Below, in pieces: positions 46,348 through 55,932 of a stretch of DNA of 64,000 nucleotides. The DNA is taken from NCBI RefSeq assembly GCF_026625125.1, contig NZ_CP113097.1:3658001-3722000 (forward strand). The letters are read 5' to 3'. The notes beneath the pieces are model-generated. The model saw only the letters and a program-made list of their open reading frames with translations, was not told where the DNA came from and made no database searches. The position numbers and the translations under genes were made by a program. Position 1 is the stretch's first letter, and each line of letters opens with the position of its first letter. This DNA comes from Pseudomonas putida (GTDB taxonomy: Bacteria; Pseudomonadota; Gammaproteobacteria; Pseudomonadales; Pseudomonadaceae).

Positions 46348-47637
46348 TCAAAACAGCGAAAGCGGGTAGTTGAAGATCAAACGATTTTCATTGAAGCTTG
46401 TGTTGGTGCCCCAACCCCGACGCAACGTCGAGTTACGCCATTTGATATTCAAATCCTTGAGCGCGCCAGCCTGGAACACATAAGCCAGCTCGGTCTCCCG
46501 GCCCCACTCCTTGACGCCCGACTCCCCGCCCACACGAATACCGCTACCTTTGATATAGCGGTTCATAAGCACCAGGCCCGGAATACCCACAGCCACGAAA
46601 TTGTAATCGTGGCGCACCTGCCAGGAGCGCTCGTTGGCATTTTCGTAGCTGGAGCTGAAGCTGTCGTTGGCCAATGAGCCACCCGACGTACCGTTGACTT
46701 TCATCCAGCCATCTGCACCGGAAACCTTCTGCAAGCCGATGTAGAAGGTATTCGCGCCGTACGTCGCTGAGAACAACCCGGACCAAGTCCGATTGTCGAG
46801 ATTCCCCGCCAGCGCCTGCCCGTCTTCCTTGCCCGTGTACCATTGAAGGTTGGCACCCAGCGTCCATTTACCAATGGGCTGGCTGTGTGTGACCTGTATC
46901 ATCTGCTGGCGGTAGATATCCTTCAGCTCGGCCCCCCACCCGCCGAGCATCGTCCGTTTATCATTGAACGTATACTCGCCGCCGACAAAGTTGAAGCGAT
47001 CGGAAGTGACACCTGGCTTCTGCGCAAGGAACATATCCTCCATGCTCGCATCATTTCGTGGGCTGTTGGCACGGAACTGGCCGCCATACAGGGTAAGGTT
47101 CTCGATTTCTCGAGAAGTGACTTGCGCACCTTTGAACGTCTGCGGTAATGATCGTCCGTCATCTGAACGCAAGATAGGCAGTGTCGGCATCCATTCGCCA
47201 ACCTTCAACTCTGTAGCCGAGATTCGCGCTTTTCCAGCAATCGCCAGGCGCCCATAATCATCGGCCGCGCGACCATCGTCATGAATGGGAAGCAACTGTG
47301 TGCCAGGCGTGCCACGGCCACCGTCAAGTTTCACAGCGTAGAGCCCCATGGCGTCCACACCAAAACCTACCAGGCCTTGGGTGAAGCCGGATTTATAGTT
47401 CAATATGAACGCTTGGCTCCACGCCTCTGCCTTGCTTTGGCCAGCCGAGTCACTGACATAATTACGATTGATATAATAATTACGCAGGCTCAACCCAGCA
47501 GACGAATCTTCTATAAATCCGGACTCAGCCGCTGCCTGCGCGCTGATGGCAGCACTCAGCAGCGGCACGACGAAAAACACGTTTGCATGGTTGAATTGTT
47601 GTACGGATGCGCGGATTTTCACTTTTATTATTTCCAT
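46348..47637 (-). CDS. OprD-family outer-membrane porin
   Basis: About 429 residues. A signal peptide (FFVVPLLSAAISAQAAAES) is followed by the OprD start: GFIEDSSAGLSLRNYYINRNY, and beta strands to the C-terminal FNYPLSLF. Members import small carboxylates and sugar acids. The start is unsure: ATG at 47637 or 47646; the Shine-Dalgarno is distant. The leader/early codons contain AATAATAA, a possible Hfq/Crc motif. Last gene of a catabolic operon with a FAH-type dehydratase, so it probably admits its aldonate/aldarate substrate. Confidence 0.85.
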   Translation of the reverse strand: MEIIKVKIRASVQQFNHANVFFVVPLLSAAISAQAAAESGFIEDSSAGLSLRNYYINRNYVSDSAGQSKAEAWSQAFILNYKSGFTQGLVGFGVDAMGLYAVKLDGGRGTPGTQLLPIHDDGRAADDYGRLAIAGKARISATELKVGEWMPTLPILRSDDGRSLPQTFKGAQVTSREIENLTLYGGQFRANSPRNDASMEDMFLAQKPGVTSDRFNFVGGEYTFNDKRTMLGGWGAELKDIYRQQMIQVTHSQPIGKWTLGANLQWYTGKEDGQALAGNLDNRTWSGLFSATYGANTFYIGLQKVSGADGWMKVNGTSGGSLANDSFSSSYENANERSWQVRHDYNFVAVGIPGLVLMNRYIKGSGIRVGGESGVKEWGRETELAYVFQAGALKDLNIKWRNSTLRRGWGTNTSFNENRLIFNYPLSLF

Positions 47638-47781
47638 CACAGACATTTGATATGAACGCAACCCTTCACGCTGAATACGCATTCAACGAGTTTTCATAAG
47701 CGCCTCTTCTTTATTCTTTGAATAATGCAAGCCTGCATGGCTGCAGGCTTCGTGCTGCGCCCTCCCTGCGCAGCACGTGGA

Positions 47782-48999
47782 TCACAGCTGCCGCGCGGTG
47801 GTTGCGACTTCCAGCAGTCCACGACGGCCGAGGCTGTCAATCAATGAGCGCAGGCCGAACTCCCACTGCGGTGCCAGATCGCTGGTGGTCACCCGATTGG
47901 ACAGGGAACCCAGTTGCGCGCTGCTGATGGTCACCACATCGCCCCGCTTGTGGGTGAAACCGCTGCCGGGCTGATCACGGTCCTGCTTGGGGGCAAACAG
48001 CGTACCGAGGAACAGCACCAGGCCGTCGGGATACTGGTGGTTTTCGTTCAGGGTCTGCTTTACCAAATCCTCCGGGTCGCGGCTGATCTGGCGCATGGAA
48101 CTGCGCCCAGAGAGAATGAAACCGTCCTCCCCTTCTACCTTCAGGTCGACTTCAGCGTTGCGTACATCGTCCAGGCTGAAGGTTTCGTCGAACAAGCGCA
48201 GCAGAGGCCCCAGCGCGGTGGAAGCATTGTTGTCTTTGGCCTTCGACAGGAGCAACGCGCTACGGCCTTCGAAGTCTCGCAGATTGACGTCGTTGCCGAG
48301 CATGGCGCCTTTGATGCTGCCCTCACTCGACACCGCCAACACCACTTCGGGTTCTGGGTTGTTCCAGCTCGAGCCGGGGTGGATGCCGATCTCAGCGCCG
48401 TGACCGACCGCCGACAGCGGCTGGGCCTTGGTGAACACTTCAGCATCTGGGCCAATCCCCACTTCAAGGTACTGTGACCACAGGCCCTGCTCCGTCAAGA
48501 CCTTGCGCAGCGCCTCGGCCTGGGCAGAACCTGGTACGACCTGCGACAGATCAGCGCCGATGCGGCTGACCAGGTTGGCCCGCACCGCATCAGCCTTGGC
48601 CGGGTCGCCTTTGGCTTGTTCTTCCACAACACGCTCCAGCAGGCTGGTCGCGAATGTCACGCCTGCAGCCTTGACCGCTTGCAGGTCTATGGGGGCCAGC
48701 AGCCACGGCTGGCGGGGGTCACGGCGAACCGAATCACTGTTGGCCAGCAACGGCTCCAGTTCGGCCAATGGTTCAGCCAGCGGTATACCCCGTAGGTAGG
48801 CCACCGGGTCGGCCTCCTCCAACAGGGCTGAGACGGTCGCTACATAGCGGCTGATGTCGTATACGGCGCCGGCCTTGACCAGCACCACCGCAGGCCCCTG
48901 CTCCGGTAGCCAGACACGCCCCACCCAGCTGCCAGTTTCAAATACGCTGGCGCTGTGGCGCAATGGTCGTGGCGCGCCGTCATTCAATCGTTCGGTCAT
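47782..48999 (-). CDS. Fumarylacetoacetate-hydrolase-family protein, probable 2-keto-3-deoxy-pentonate dehydratase
   Basis: 405 residues, with an N-terminal cap domain (about 1-200) and the C-terminal FAH fold: GIGPDAEVFTKAQPL, GIHPGSSWNNPEPEVVLAV (metal glutamates), GAMLGNDVNLRDFEGRSALLL, and GDVVTISSAQLG. The long form resembles XylX-type dehydratases that turn 2-keto-3-deoxy-xylonate or -arabinonate into 2-oxoglutarate semialdehyde. Next to it are a semialdehyde dehydrogenase-like and a UxaA-type dehydratase, which complete such a route. AAGGGTAAAC before the ATG. Substrate inferred. Confidence 0.8.
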   Translation of the reverse strand: MTERLNDGAPRPLRHSASVFETGSWVGRVWLPEQGPAVVLVKAGAVYDISRYVATVSALLEEADPVAYLRGIPLAEPLAELEPLLANSDSVRRDPRQPWLLAPIDLQAVKAAGVTFATSLLERVVEEQAKGDPAKADAVRANLVSRIGADLSQVVPGSAQAEALRKVLTEQGLWSQYLEVGIGPDAEVFTKAQPLSAVGHGAEIGIHPGSSWNNPEPEVVLAVSSEGSIKGAMLGNDVNLRDFEGRSALLLSKAKDNNASTALGPLLRLFDETFSLDDVRNAEVDLKVEGEDGFILSGRSSMRQISRDPEDLVKQTLNENHQYPDGLVLFLGTLFAPKQDRDQPGSGFTHKRGDVVTISSAQLGSLSNRVTTSDLAPQWEFGLRSLIDSLGRRGLLEVATTARQL

Positions 49000-49048
49000 C
49001 TGTTTACCCTTACTGTATCCGTCGAAAAGAGGCGTAGGCTTGCGTCCG

Positions 49049-50629
49049 TCAACTCAAGGCTGCGGTGCTGGGCTTACCGTCGACCAAGCGCTCGATACCC
49101 AGTGGGTTGGCGTTCTGCAGAGCAGCCGGCAGCAAAGCATCCGGCAGGTTCTGGTAGCACACCGGGCGCAGGAATCGGTCAATGGCCAAGCTGCCGACGG
49201 AGGTGCCACGGCTATCGGAGGTTGCCGGGTAAGGACCTCCATGGACCATGGCATCGCAAACCTCTACGCCGGTGGGGTAGCCGTTGAGCAGGACGCGACC
49301 CGCTTTGACCTCAAGCTTGGCAAGGAGGTGGCCGTAGGTGACCAGGTCTTCACTGTCTGCCTGCAACGTGGCCGTCAACTGGCCCTGCAGCGCTTCGATC
49401 GCTCGCACTAGCTCCTGCTCGTCAGCGGCTTGGACAACCACGGTGCAAGGGCCGAATACCTCTTCCTGCAGCAGTTCGTCATGCTCCAACAGCAGGCTGA
49501 CATCCGCCTCGAAGAGGTGTGGTTGCGCCTGATTACCGTGTTGCGCTGAGCCGCTGAGCCGGCTGATCCGCGGATGAGCCAGCAATGCCTGGATGCCCTT
49601 GCCATAGCTGTTCAACGTGCCTGGATTAAGCATCGTTTGCGCAACCTGTTCAGCCATGAGCCCGGCCAAGTCGTTGATGAACGCGCTGAACGCCGGCGAG
49701 CGGATACCCAGAACCAGGCCCGGGTTGGTGCAAAACTGCCCACAACCCTGCACAACGGACGCAGTCAACTCCTTGGCAATGGATGAGCCGCGATTGGCCA
49801 GTGCCTGAGGCAGCACCAGCACAGGGTTGATGCTCGACATTTCTGCGAACACCGGGATCGGCTGCGGCCGTGCGGCAGCCATGTCACACAGCGCGCGCCC
49901 CCCCCTGAGTGAACCGGTAAAGCCCACCGCCTGGATGCCCGGATGCTTGACCAGCGCCTCTCCGACGCCACTGCCGAAAATCATGCTGAACACACCTGCT
50001 GGCATGCCCGTGCGTTCGGCTGCCCGGACCAGCGCTTGCGCGACCCGTTCAGCAGTGCCCATATGGCCGCTGTGCGCTTTGAACACCACTGGGCAGCCCG
50101 CAGCCAAAGCGGCGGCGGTGTCCCCGCCGGCGGTGGAGAAGGCCAAGGGGAAATTGCTGGCGCCGAACACCGCCACCGGCCCCACGCCAATGCGGTATTG
50201 ACGCAGATCCGGCCGCGGTAGCGGGGTACGTCCTGGCAACGCCTGGTCGATGCGAGCACCGTAGAAATCGCCACGACGCAACACCTGGGCAAACAGGCGC
50301 ATCTGGCCACTGGTGCGACCGCGCTCCCCCTGAATCCGGGCGGCGGGCAATGCGGTTTCCTGGGAAACCAGCGTAATGAAGTCCTCACCCAGCGCGTCGA
50401 GCTCATCGGCAATGGCGTCGAGGAACTCGGCACGGCGGCTTGCCGCCAGGTTTCGGTACGTTGCAAAAGCGGACACAGCACCCGCTACCGCGGCGTTTAC
50501 TTCATCCACAGTGGCTTGGCGAAACCCGCCGGGTAAGCGCTCGCCGGTCCCCGCGTCAATGCTGAACAACAGGCTGTCACCCTGGCCACTGCGCTGGCCT
50601 GCAATAAAATTGTATCCACTGACATTCAT
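49049..50629 (-). CDS. Aldehyde dehydrogenase, 2-oxoglutarate semialdehyde dehydrogenase type
   Basis: 526 residues, NADP-type ALDH of the KGSADH group. The active-site Cys is in QGCGQFCTNPGLVLG, the base Glu in VFAEMSSINPVLVL, and the N-terminal pattern IDAGTGERLPGGFRQA is typical. It oxidises a semialdehyde, most likely 2-oxoglutarate semialdehyde, giving 2-oxoglutarate. Located 34 bases after the dehydratase and 49 before the FAH gene, same strand: one operon. Confidence 0.9.
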   Translation of the reverse strand: MNVSGYNFIAGQRSGQGDSLLFSIDAGTGERLPGGFRQATVDEVNAAVAGAVSAFATYRNLAASRRAEFLDAIADELDALGEDFITLVSQETALPAARIQGERGRTSGQMRLFAQVLRRGDFYGARIDQALPGRTPLPRPDLRQYRIGVGPVAVFGASNFPLAFSTAGGDTAAALAAGCPVVFKAHSGHMGTAERVAQALVRAAERTGMPAGVFSMIFGSGVGEALVKHPGIQAVGFTGSLRGGRALCDMAAARPQPIPVFAEMSSINPVLVLPQALANRGSSIAKELTASVVQGCGQFCTNPGLVLGIRSPAFSAFINDLAGLMAEQVAQTMLNPGTLNSYGKGIQALLAHPRISRLSGSAQHGNQAQPHLFEADVSLLLEHDELLQEEVFGPCTVVVQAADEQELVRAIEALQGQLTATLQADSEDLVTYGHLLAKLEVKAGRVLLNGYPTGVEVCDAMVHGGPYPATSDSRGTSVGSLAIDRFLRPVCYQNLPDALLPAALQNANPLGIERLVDGKPSTAALS

Positions 50630-50663
50630 AGGTTTATGGCCTCAAAATTGGTATGCAGGGCGA

Positions 50664-52205
50664 TCAGGTCACGGCTCCGATCTGCCAGGGCACGAACTCG
50701 TTTTGCCCATAGCCGTGCTGTTCGCTTTTGCTGCGCTCGCCTGATGCGATGCGCAACATGTGGTCGAAGATGTAGGCGCCGCGTTCTTCGATGGTGGTGG
50801 AACCATCGGCAATGCCGCCGCAATTGACGTCCATGTCTTCTTCCTGATGCTCGAAGACACGATTGTTGGTCGCCAGCTTGATCGAGGGCGCCGGCGCGCA
50901 GCCGTACGCCGAGCCCCGGCCGGTGGTAAAGGCAATCAAGTTCGCCCCCCCTGCCACCTGGCCGGTGGCGGAAACCGGGTCATAGCCTGGTGTATCCATG
51001 AAAACCAGCCCGTGCGCCTGCACTGCTTGTGCGTATTCGTAGACGTCGACCAGGTTGGTGGAGCCGGCTTTAGCGACTGCGCCCAAAGACTTTTCCAGGA
51101 TGGTGGTCAAGCCACCGGCTTTGTTACCGGCCGAGGGGTTATTGTTCAGCTCGGCGTTCATCCGCTGGCAGTACGCCTCCCACCAATGGATACGCGCGAC
51201 CAGCTTCTCGCCGACCTCGCGGCTGACTGCGCGCCGTGTCAGCAGATGCTCTGCCCCGTATATTTCGGGGGTTTCGGAAAGAATTGCGGTACCACCTGCG
51301 ACCACCAGACGGTCGACCGCATTACCCAGCGCGGGGTTGGCAGTAATGCCTGAATAACCATCGGAACCACCACACTGCAGGCCAACCACCAAGTGGCGGA
51401 CGCTGACCGGCTCACGCTGAACCTGGTTCGCTTTGTTCAATAATGATTTGACCTGCTCGATACCGGCAGCAATGGTCTTCGAAGTCCCCCCTATCCCCTG
51501 GATGGTGAAGGTACGCAACTGCGCACTGGCCTCAAGGCCATGGGTTTCGAGCAGTGTTTCGATCTGATTGGTTTCACAGCCCAGGCCGATAATCAGCACG
51601 GCGGCAAAATTAGGATGTATGGCATAACCGGCCAAGGTGCGGCGCAGCAGCCCCAGTGACTCGCCGCCAGGGTCGACCGCACAGCCGGAACCATGTGTCA
51701 GGGCCACTACACCGTCAATGTTTGGATGATCGGCCAAAGCCTCGGGGTGGATATCGCGCCGGAAATAGTCGGCCACTGCACGCGCGACAGTTGCAGAGCA
51801 GTTCACCGAGGTCAGAATACCGATGTAGTTACGCGTAGCGACCCGGCCATCCTCTCGCACAATGCCTTGAAACGTCGCCTCAGTGGCTGGCTGGCTGCGC
51901 AGATCGACACCAAAGGCATAGTCGCGGTCAAACTCGCCCATCTGCACGTTGTGCACATGCACATGATCACCCGCGTTGATAGCCTGCGAGGCAAAACCGA
52001 TAATTTGCCCATAACGGCGCAGCGGCTGGCCATGCTCTACCCGCTCGGTGGCAACCTTGTGGCCTGACGGAATTGGCTGCCCTACGGTGATGCCTTCGGC
52101 TTCCAGATACTGGCCCTGCGCAAGCGGCTGCCGAGCGATAAGAACATTGTCCAGTGGGTTCAAGCGAATGACCGCAAGATCACCCGTTTTAGCGATGAGT
52201 TGCAT
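50664..52205 (-). CDS. UxaA/GarD-family sugar-acid dehydratase
   Basis: 513 residues: N-terminal SAF domain (1-95, with DNVLIARQPLAQGQYL and GHKVA), then the dehydratase domain with GYYRxD-like RVATRNYIGI, THGSGCAVDPGG, IGLGCETNQI, LQCGGSDGYSG and a C-terminal CGGIADGSTTIEE. Fe- or Mn-dependent; known members act on altronate or galactarate. Start after GAGAGGTTTT. It is the first gene of the operon and would make the 2-keto-3-deoxy acid. Actual sugar acid not determined; the XylX-like partner suggests a C5 aldonate or a C6 aldarate. Confidence 0.88.
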   Translation of the reverse strand: MQLIAKTGDLAVIRLNPLDNVLIARQPLAQGQYLEAEGITVGQPIPSGHKVATERVEHGQPLRRYGQIIGFASQAINAGDHVHVHNVQMGEFDRDYAFGVDLRSQPATEATFQGIVREDGRVATRNYIGILTSVNCSATVARAVADYFRRDIHPEALADHPNIDGVVALTHGSGCAVDPGGESLGLLRRTLAGYAIHPNFAAVLIIGLGCETNQIETLLETHGLEASAQLRTFTIQGIGGTSKTIAAGIEQVKSLLNKANQVQREPVSVRHLVVGLQCGGSDGYSGITANPALGNAVDRLVVAGGTAILSETPEIYGAEHLLTRRAVSREVGEKLVARIHWWEAYCQRMNAELNNNPSAGNKAGGLTTILEKSLGAVAKAGSTNLVDVYEYAQAVQAHGLVFMDTPGYDPVSATGQVAGGANLIAFTTGRGSAYGCAPAPSIKLATNNRVFEHQEEDMDVNCGGIADGSTTIEERGAYIFDHMLRIASGERSKSEQHGYGQNEFVPWQIGAVT

Positions 52206-52324
52206 AAAACCTCTCAGTGCGTCACGGCGAGCTTCTTGTTATGGCGTGGTCCGGATAACCGGACTTTATTCGTACACCTTAAGAACTTTTGCTGAACATT
52301 CCCAATGAGATGATTTGATCATTT

Positions 52325-52341
52325 GATAACGGAGCGTTATC
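52325..52341. promoter_or_regulatory. LysR-type operator upstream of the UxaA-type operon
   Basis: GATAAC-GGAGC-GTTATC is a perfect inverted repeat and contains TAAC-N5-GTTA, a T-N11-A LysR box. It lies 120 bases before the dehydratase start, in the 145-base gap after the lysR gene. A second small dyad (ATGAT-TTG-ATCAT) overlaps the region near 52,307-52,320. Confidence 0.6.
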
Positions 52342-52350
52342 GCATCTGTC

Positions 52351-53328
52351 TTATGCACAGGAAAATCGATCACCCCACTTAACATGTTCGCCCCGTCGCC
52401 GGGCCCCTTCTATAAGGATGTCGACGAACAGGCGAGCAGAAGCGCTCAGCGTTTCATCCTTACGCGTCACTACGCCATACTCAAGTGGCGACAGTGTTAG
52501 CGAACAGGGCAACTCTTTAAGAAGCCCACTTGTAAGTTGAGCGGCAATCATTGAGCGCGGCAGCATGGCAATCATCGGCGCAGACTGCAGCAATTGCAGA
52601 AACACTGACATCGAGACAGTTTCGACACTGTCCGGGGGTGTAGGGATGCCGACGACTTTGAAAGCTTGCTCCAAGCGGTCGCGGATCGGCGTGCCAACGG
52701 GGTACAGCACCCACGGCCAATCACCCAAGGCCGCAGGGTCAATACTCACCTGCGTATTGAGCGGGTGTGAATGGTTGACCACAAGGCTGAAGGGTTCGGG
52801 CTCTAAAGGCTGGAAATCGAATAACGCGTGGAAGCGCTCATCAGTGAAGCGGCCAATCATGATGTCGAGTTTTTTTTGCTCCAGCAGGGCCAGCAGGTGA
52901 TCGCTTGATTGCTCGATGACCTCAATCGACAGCAACGGGTAGCGAGCCTTGATAGCAGCGATTGCTTGCGGCAACACCTGCGCAGTTGACGCGAAGATTC
53001 CACCCACACGCAAACAGCCATGACCGCCATTGCGCAGGCGGTTGACCTGATCGACAAACTGTTGCGATTCAGCCAAAGCATTTTGAGCGAACCGAATAAC
53101 ATGATCGCCGAGTTCGGTTGGGGACATGCTCCGCGGCAGCCGCTCGAACAGTGCAAAGCCGAACTGCTGCTCCACGTCGCGCAGCATCTTGCTCAAGGCA
53201 GGCTGCGTGAGGCTCATACGTGTTGCCGCAGCATGCATATTGCGCGTGCGTGCAAGCGTGTCGATCAGCATTAAATGCTTATATCGAATACCGTTGCAAA
53301 AACTGGAATGGGTCATATCCGGTGGCAT
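52351..53328 (-). CDS. LysR-family regulator, GbpR/GalR-like
   Basis: 325 residues from MPPDMTHSSFCNGIRYKHL, start chosen for GGGAG nine bases upstream. Helix-turn-helix: RNMHAAATRMSLTQPALSKMLRDVEQQ; the effector domain follows. LysR proteins of this subtype control sugar-acid and aromatic genes. It lies upstream of, and on the same strand as, the UxaA-type operon, with the dyad at 52,325-52,341 between them. Confidence 0.88.
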   Translation of the reverse strand: MPPDMTHSSFCNGIRYKHLMLIDTLARTRNMHAAATRMSLTQPALSKMLRDVEQQFGFALFERLPRSMSPTELGDHVIRFAQNALAESQQFVDQVNRLRNGGHGCLRVGGIFASTAQVLPQAIAAIKARYPLLSIEVIEQSSDHLLALLEQKKLDIMIGRFTDERFHALFDFQPLEPEPFSLVVNHSHPLNTQVSIDPAALGDWPWVLYPVGTPIRDRLEQAFKVVGIPTPPDSVETVSMSVFLQLLQSAPMIAMLPRSMIAAQLTSGLLKELPCSLTLSPLEYGVVTRKDETLSASARLFVDILIEGARRRGEHVKWGDRFSCA

Positions 53329-53517
53329 CAACAACTACTCCCAATTCGGTAACGTGTATAAATGCCACCTGCAAGTCGTACACCGAGCTCGACCCGACGG
53401 TTTCCCACGTCATTCCGAAAAAAGAGAGGGCGCCCTAAGCAATACCTATTGCGCTGGCAGGCGCGCCCCGGTGAGGAAAACGCGAAACACAGTCTGATTA
53501 TTGCAAGTCAGCCATTA

Positions 53518-54213
53518 TCATCCCGCGCTCGAAGGTGTTTTGCAGCGCGTATATTCCAGTTGATAAAGTGTCGTGGCGAGTTGCGTTTCAGGCACGTCCA
53601 GCAAATTGCCAACGGCAGCGACCAATTGTTCTCTGGCATGGCCTACATAATCGGCGGCACAGCCTTCGATGATGATGATCCAGGATGGGATTTCAGTACC
53701 CTCCGACCGGGCCTTTTTCTCTGCGGTCTCAACCTTGCTCACGGCTTCATCGGCGGTGCACAGATGAACCCCCGTGATCCCTTGAGCATCCGTCAGCGGA
53801 GGCAACAGCCGATCACGCAACGCTTGCAGGACGTCTTCGTGGCGTTCGGCGCTTACATTGAAGCGGAGGGTAACCAGGTAAGCGCCATTTCCCACCCCGG
53901 CGGTGTAGTGCACGTCACAGATCGATCGTGCGACATTGCGGTAAGACTGCACGACTTTCTGCGTCCAGGGTGTCGGCGCATTCAGGCGCGCCAGATAATC
54001 TGCCCCCCCTAACACGTCAACGGTATCGGCCTCGTACAGGTTGAAATAGACAGGCCCAGCATCGAGTGCGATGTATCGCCGCCCGCGCTGAAAGCCGGGG
54101 ATCGCCGCGCGCTCTGGCATGTGCTCCCGGTTATGCCACTCGTAGAACTCATCGCGCGCCTCGGGCAAAAGATCATGCCAAATTGCAACTACACCTGTTC
54201 CTGCAAAGCTCAT
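53518..54213 (-). CDS. Dimeric alpha-beta barrel domain protein
   Basis: 231 residues from MSFAGTGVVAIWHDLLPEARDEFYEWHNREHMPERA; EWHNREHMPERAAIPGF is typical of EthD/ABM-type barrels, and a second half-barrel seems to follow (GAYLVTLRFNVSAER). Its active role is unknown; such proteins often accompany ring- or lactone-modifying pathways. Last gene of the IclR-hydratase-hydrolase operon, 16 bases after the hydrolase. Confidence 0.75.
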   Translation of the reverse strand: MSFAGTGVVAIWHDLLPEARDEFYEWHNREHMPERAAIPGFQRGRRYIALDAGPVYFNLYEADTVDVLGGADYLARLNAPTPWTQKVVQSYRNVARSICDVHYTAGVGNGAYLVTLRFNVSAERHEDVLQALRDRLLPPLTDAQGITGVHLCTADEAVSKVETAEKKARSEGTEIPSWIIIIEGCAADYVGHAREQLVAAVGNLLDVPETQLATTLYQLEYTRCKTPSSAG

Positions 54214-54229
54214 ATCGTTGTCTCCGGGA

Positions 54230-55123
54230 TCAATCAACGTTAGGGTAGCGACCGTCAACCCAGGCTGCGCCCATCTCCGAAACATAGGGAACGACTGTCT
54301 GGGACTGCTCACCCAGGCCCGTTCCACCGACGCGCATGACATCCCCGGCCTTGAGAAACACGTGGGGTTTCTGGCCCAGACCTACGCCGGGCGGCGTGCC
54401 GGTGATGATCACGTCACCCGGCAGCAGTGGCATGAAACGGCTGAGGTAGGACACGATGTGAGCCACGCTGAAAATCATCGTCCGCGTGTTACCGTTCTGA
54501 TAACGCTTGCCGTTCACTTCCAACCAGAGGTCGAGGTTCTGCGGGTCGGCGATTTCATCGCGAGTCACCAGCCAGGGGCCAAGCGGCGCAAAGGAAAAGC
54601 TGCTCTTACCCTTGGTCCATTGCCCTTCGTACTCCAGCTGATAGGCGCGTTCAGAGACATCGTTCGCCAGGCAGTAACCGGCGATATGATCCAGCGCTTT
54701 GCTTTCTTCAACGTGCCAGGCGGGTGAACCGATGACGATCGCCAGTTCGACTTCCCAGTCGAGCTTCTTCGCATCACCAGGCAGGATCACAGGGTCGTTT
54801 GCCCCGCTGATCGACCCCGTGTGCTTGTTGAACACAACGGGCTGGCTCGGAATCGGCGTGTTGGTTTCGGCTGCATGGTCTGAGTAATTGAGGCCGATAC
54901 AGATCAGGTTCGGCACGCTACCCACGCACGGGCCCAGACGTGTACCGGCCGGTACCAGTGGCAGGCGCTCCGTGTCGATGCCACGTAGTTTTTCGAGACT
55001 GGAAGGCGACAGCGCGGCGGCGTCGATATCATCCACGATGCCAGAAAGATCCCTGACCTGTCCTTGAGCATCCAAAATCCCAGGCAGTTCTTGTCCTGGC
55101 AAACCGAAACGAACCAAGCGCAT
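54230..55123 (-). CDS. FAH-family hydrolase, 2,4-diketo-3-deoxy sugar-acid hydrolase-like
   Basis: 297 residues. Typical points: CIGLNYSDHAAETNTPIP, the metal glutamate in KKLDWEVELAIVIG, GYCLANDVSERAYQLE and GQWTKGKSSFSFAPLGPW, PGDVIITGTPPGVGLG. This pattern is that of L-2,4-diketo-3-deoxyrhamnonate/fuconate hydrolases, which cut a 2,4-diketo acid to pyruvate and a hydroxy acid. GAGGAGTAACGT lies before the ATG, three bases after the hydratase stop. An acylpyruvate hydrolase role is the main alternative. Confidence 0.83.
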   Translation of the reverse strand: MRLVRFGLPGQELPGILDAQGQVRDLSGIVDDIDAAALSPSSLEKLRGIDTERLPLVPAGTRLGPCVGSVPNLICIGLNYSDHAAETNTPIPSQPVVFNKHTGSISGANDPVILPGDAKKLDWEVELAIVIGSPAWHVEESKALDHIAGYCLANDVSERAYQLEYEGQWTKGKSSFSFAPLGPWLVTRDEIADPQNLDLWLEVNGKRYQNGNTRTMIFSVAHIVSYLSRFMPLLPGDVIITGTPPGVGLGQKPHVFLKAGDVMRVGGTGLGEQSQTVVPYVSEMGAAWVDGRYPNVD

Positions 55124-55126
55124 ACG

Positions 55127-55927
55127 TTACTCCTCAAGCGTTGAAAAAAAGACAGACAGGGATCCTGCCTCGCCGAACTGGATGTCCAGCGGCTGGTGGG
55201 TGGGAACTTCGAGTAGCCCTGCATAGGACCCGGTGATCACGACCTGACCCGCTTGCAGGTCGATGCCATGTGCAGAGAGAAAATTTGCTAACCAGACGAT
55301 CGGCGAGACAGGGTCTTGATCCGGGTGGGTGCCGGCAATGCTCACAGGCTCTACCCCCGGATGGCTCAGCGTCACATCAAGGTGAGTGGGCAAATTGTTC
55401 GAGCTCAGCGACATTGCGCGTGGCCCCAGCACTAGCCCATGGTTGAACAACCCGTCAGCCAGCAACTGCTCGAACGGAACCTTCTGCGGATCGGTGTACC
55501 GCGAGTCGATGACTTCGAGTGCAAGGTGTATCTGACTGATCGAGCGCGTGATGTCGTCGGCCGTGTAGGGAGCCGCGCGGGCAGGAAGACCGGCACCCAG
55601 CACGCAAGCGAGCTCGGGTTCGATTCGCACCTTGGAAGCTGCGAAGCCCAGAGGGTACTGGTCGCAACTCACGATGCTATCGGTATAGATGGGCGCGACT
55701 ATCCACTTGCCAGGTTTGGGCAGTGCGCATTTCCAGCCACCCACTTTTTTCCCGGCCAACACACCCACATGCTGTTGTATCTCAAAGCCTTGCTCCAGGC
55801 TCAACGACGCCTCATGAAAGGGCAATGCATCCAAGCGATCACCGGTTTGGCGAGCGTTCGCCAGGGATGCGGCGGCTTGCAGCAGGATTGACTCAGGCAC
55901 ATCAGCTGATTGGCTGCTCAGTTCCAT
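55127..55927 (-). CDS. 2-keto-4-pentenoate hydratase-like protein (MhpD/FAH fold)
   Basis: 266 residues from MELSSQSADVPESILLQ. Visible are GYKVA-like GGWKCALPKP, the metal site KVRIEPELACVLG, LALEVIDSRYTD and GQVVITGSYAGLLEVP. It would hydrate a 2-hydroxydienoate or act as a related lyase/decarboxylase. Starts five bases after the IclR stop. Its presence beside a FAH hydrolase but without a ring-cleavage dioxygenase in the window is unusual. Confidence 0.83.
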   Translation of the reverse strand: MELSSQSADVPESILLQAAASLANARQTGDRLDALPFHEASLSLEQGFEIQQHVGVLAGKKVGGWKCALPKPGKWIVAPIYTDSIVSCDQYPLGFAASKVRIEPELACVLGAGLPARAAPYTADDITRSISQIHLALEVIDSRYTDPQKVPFEQLLADGLFNHGLVLGPRAMSLSSNNLPTHLDVTLSHPGVEPVSIAGTHPDQDPVSPIVWLANFLSAHGIDLQAGQVVITGSYAGLLEVPTHQPLDIQFGEAGSLSVFFSTLEE

Positions 55928-55932
55928 GAGAT

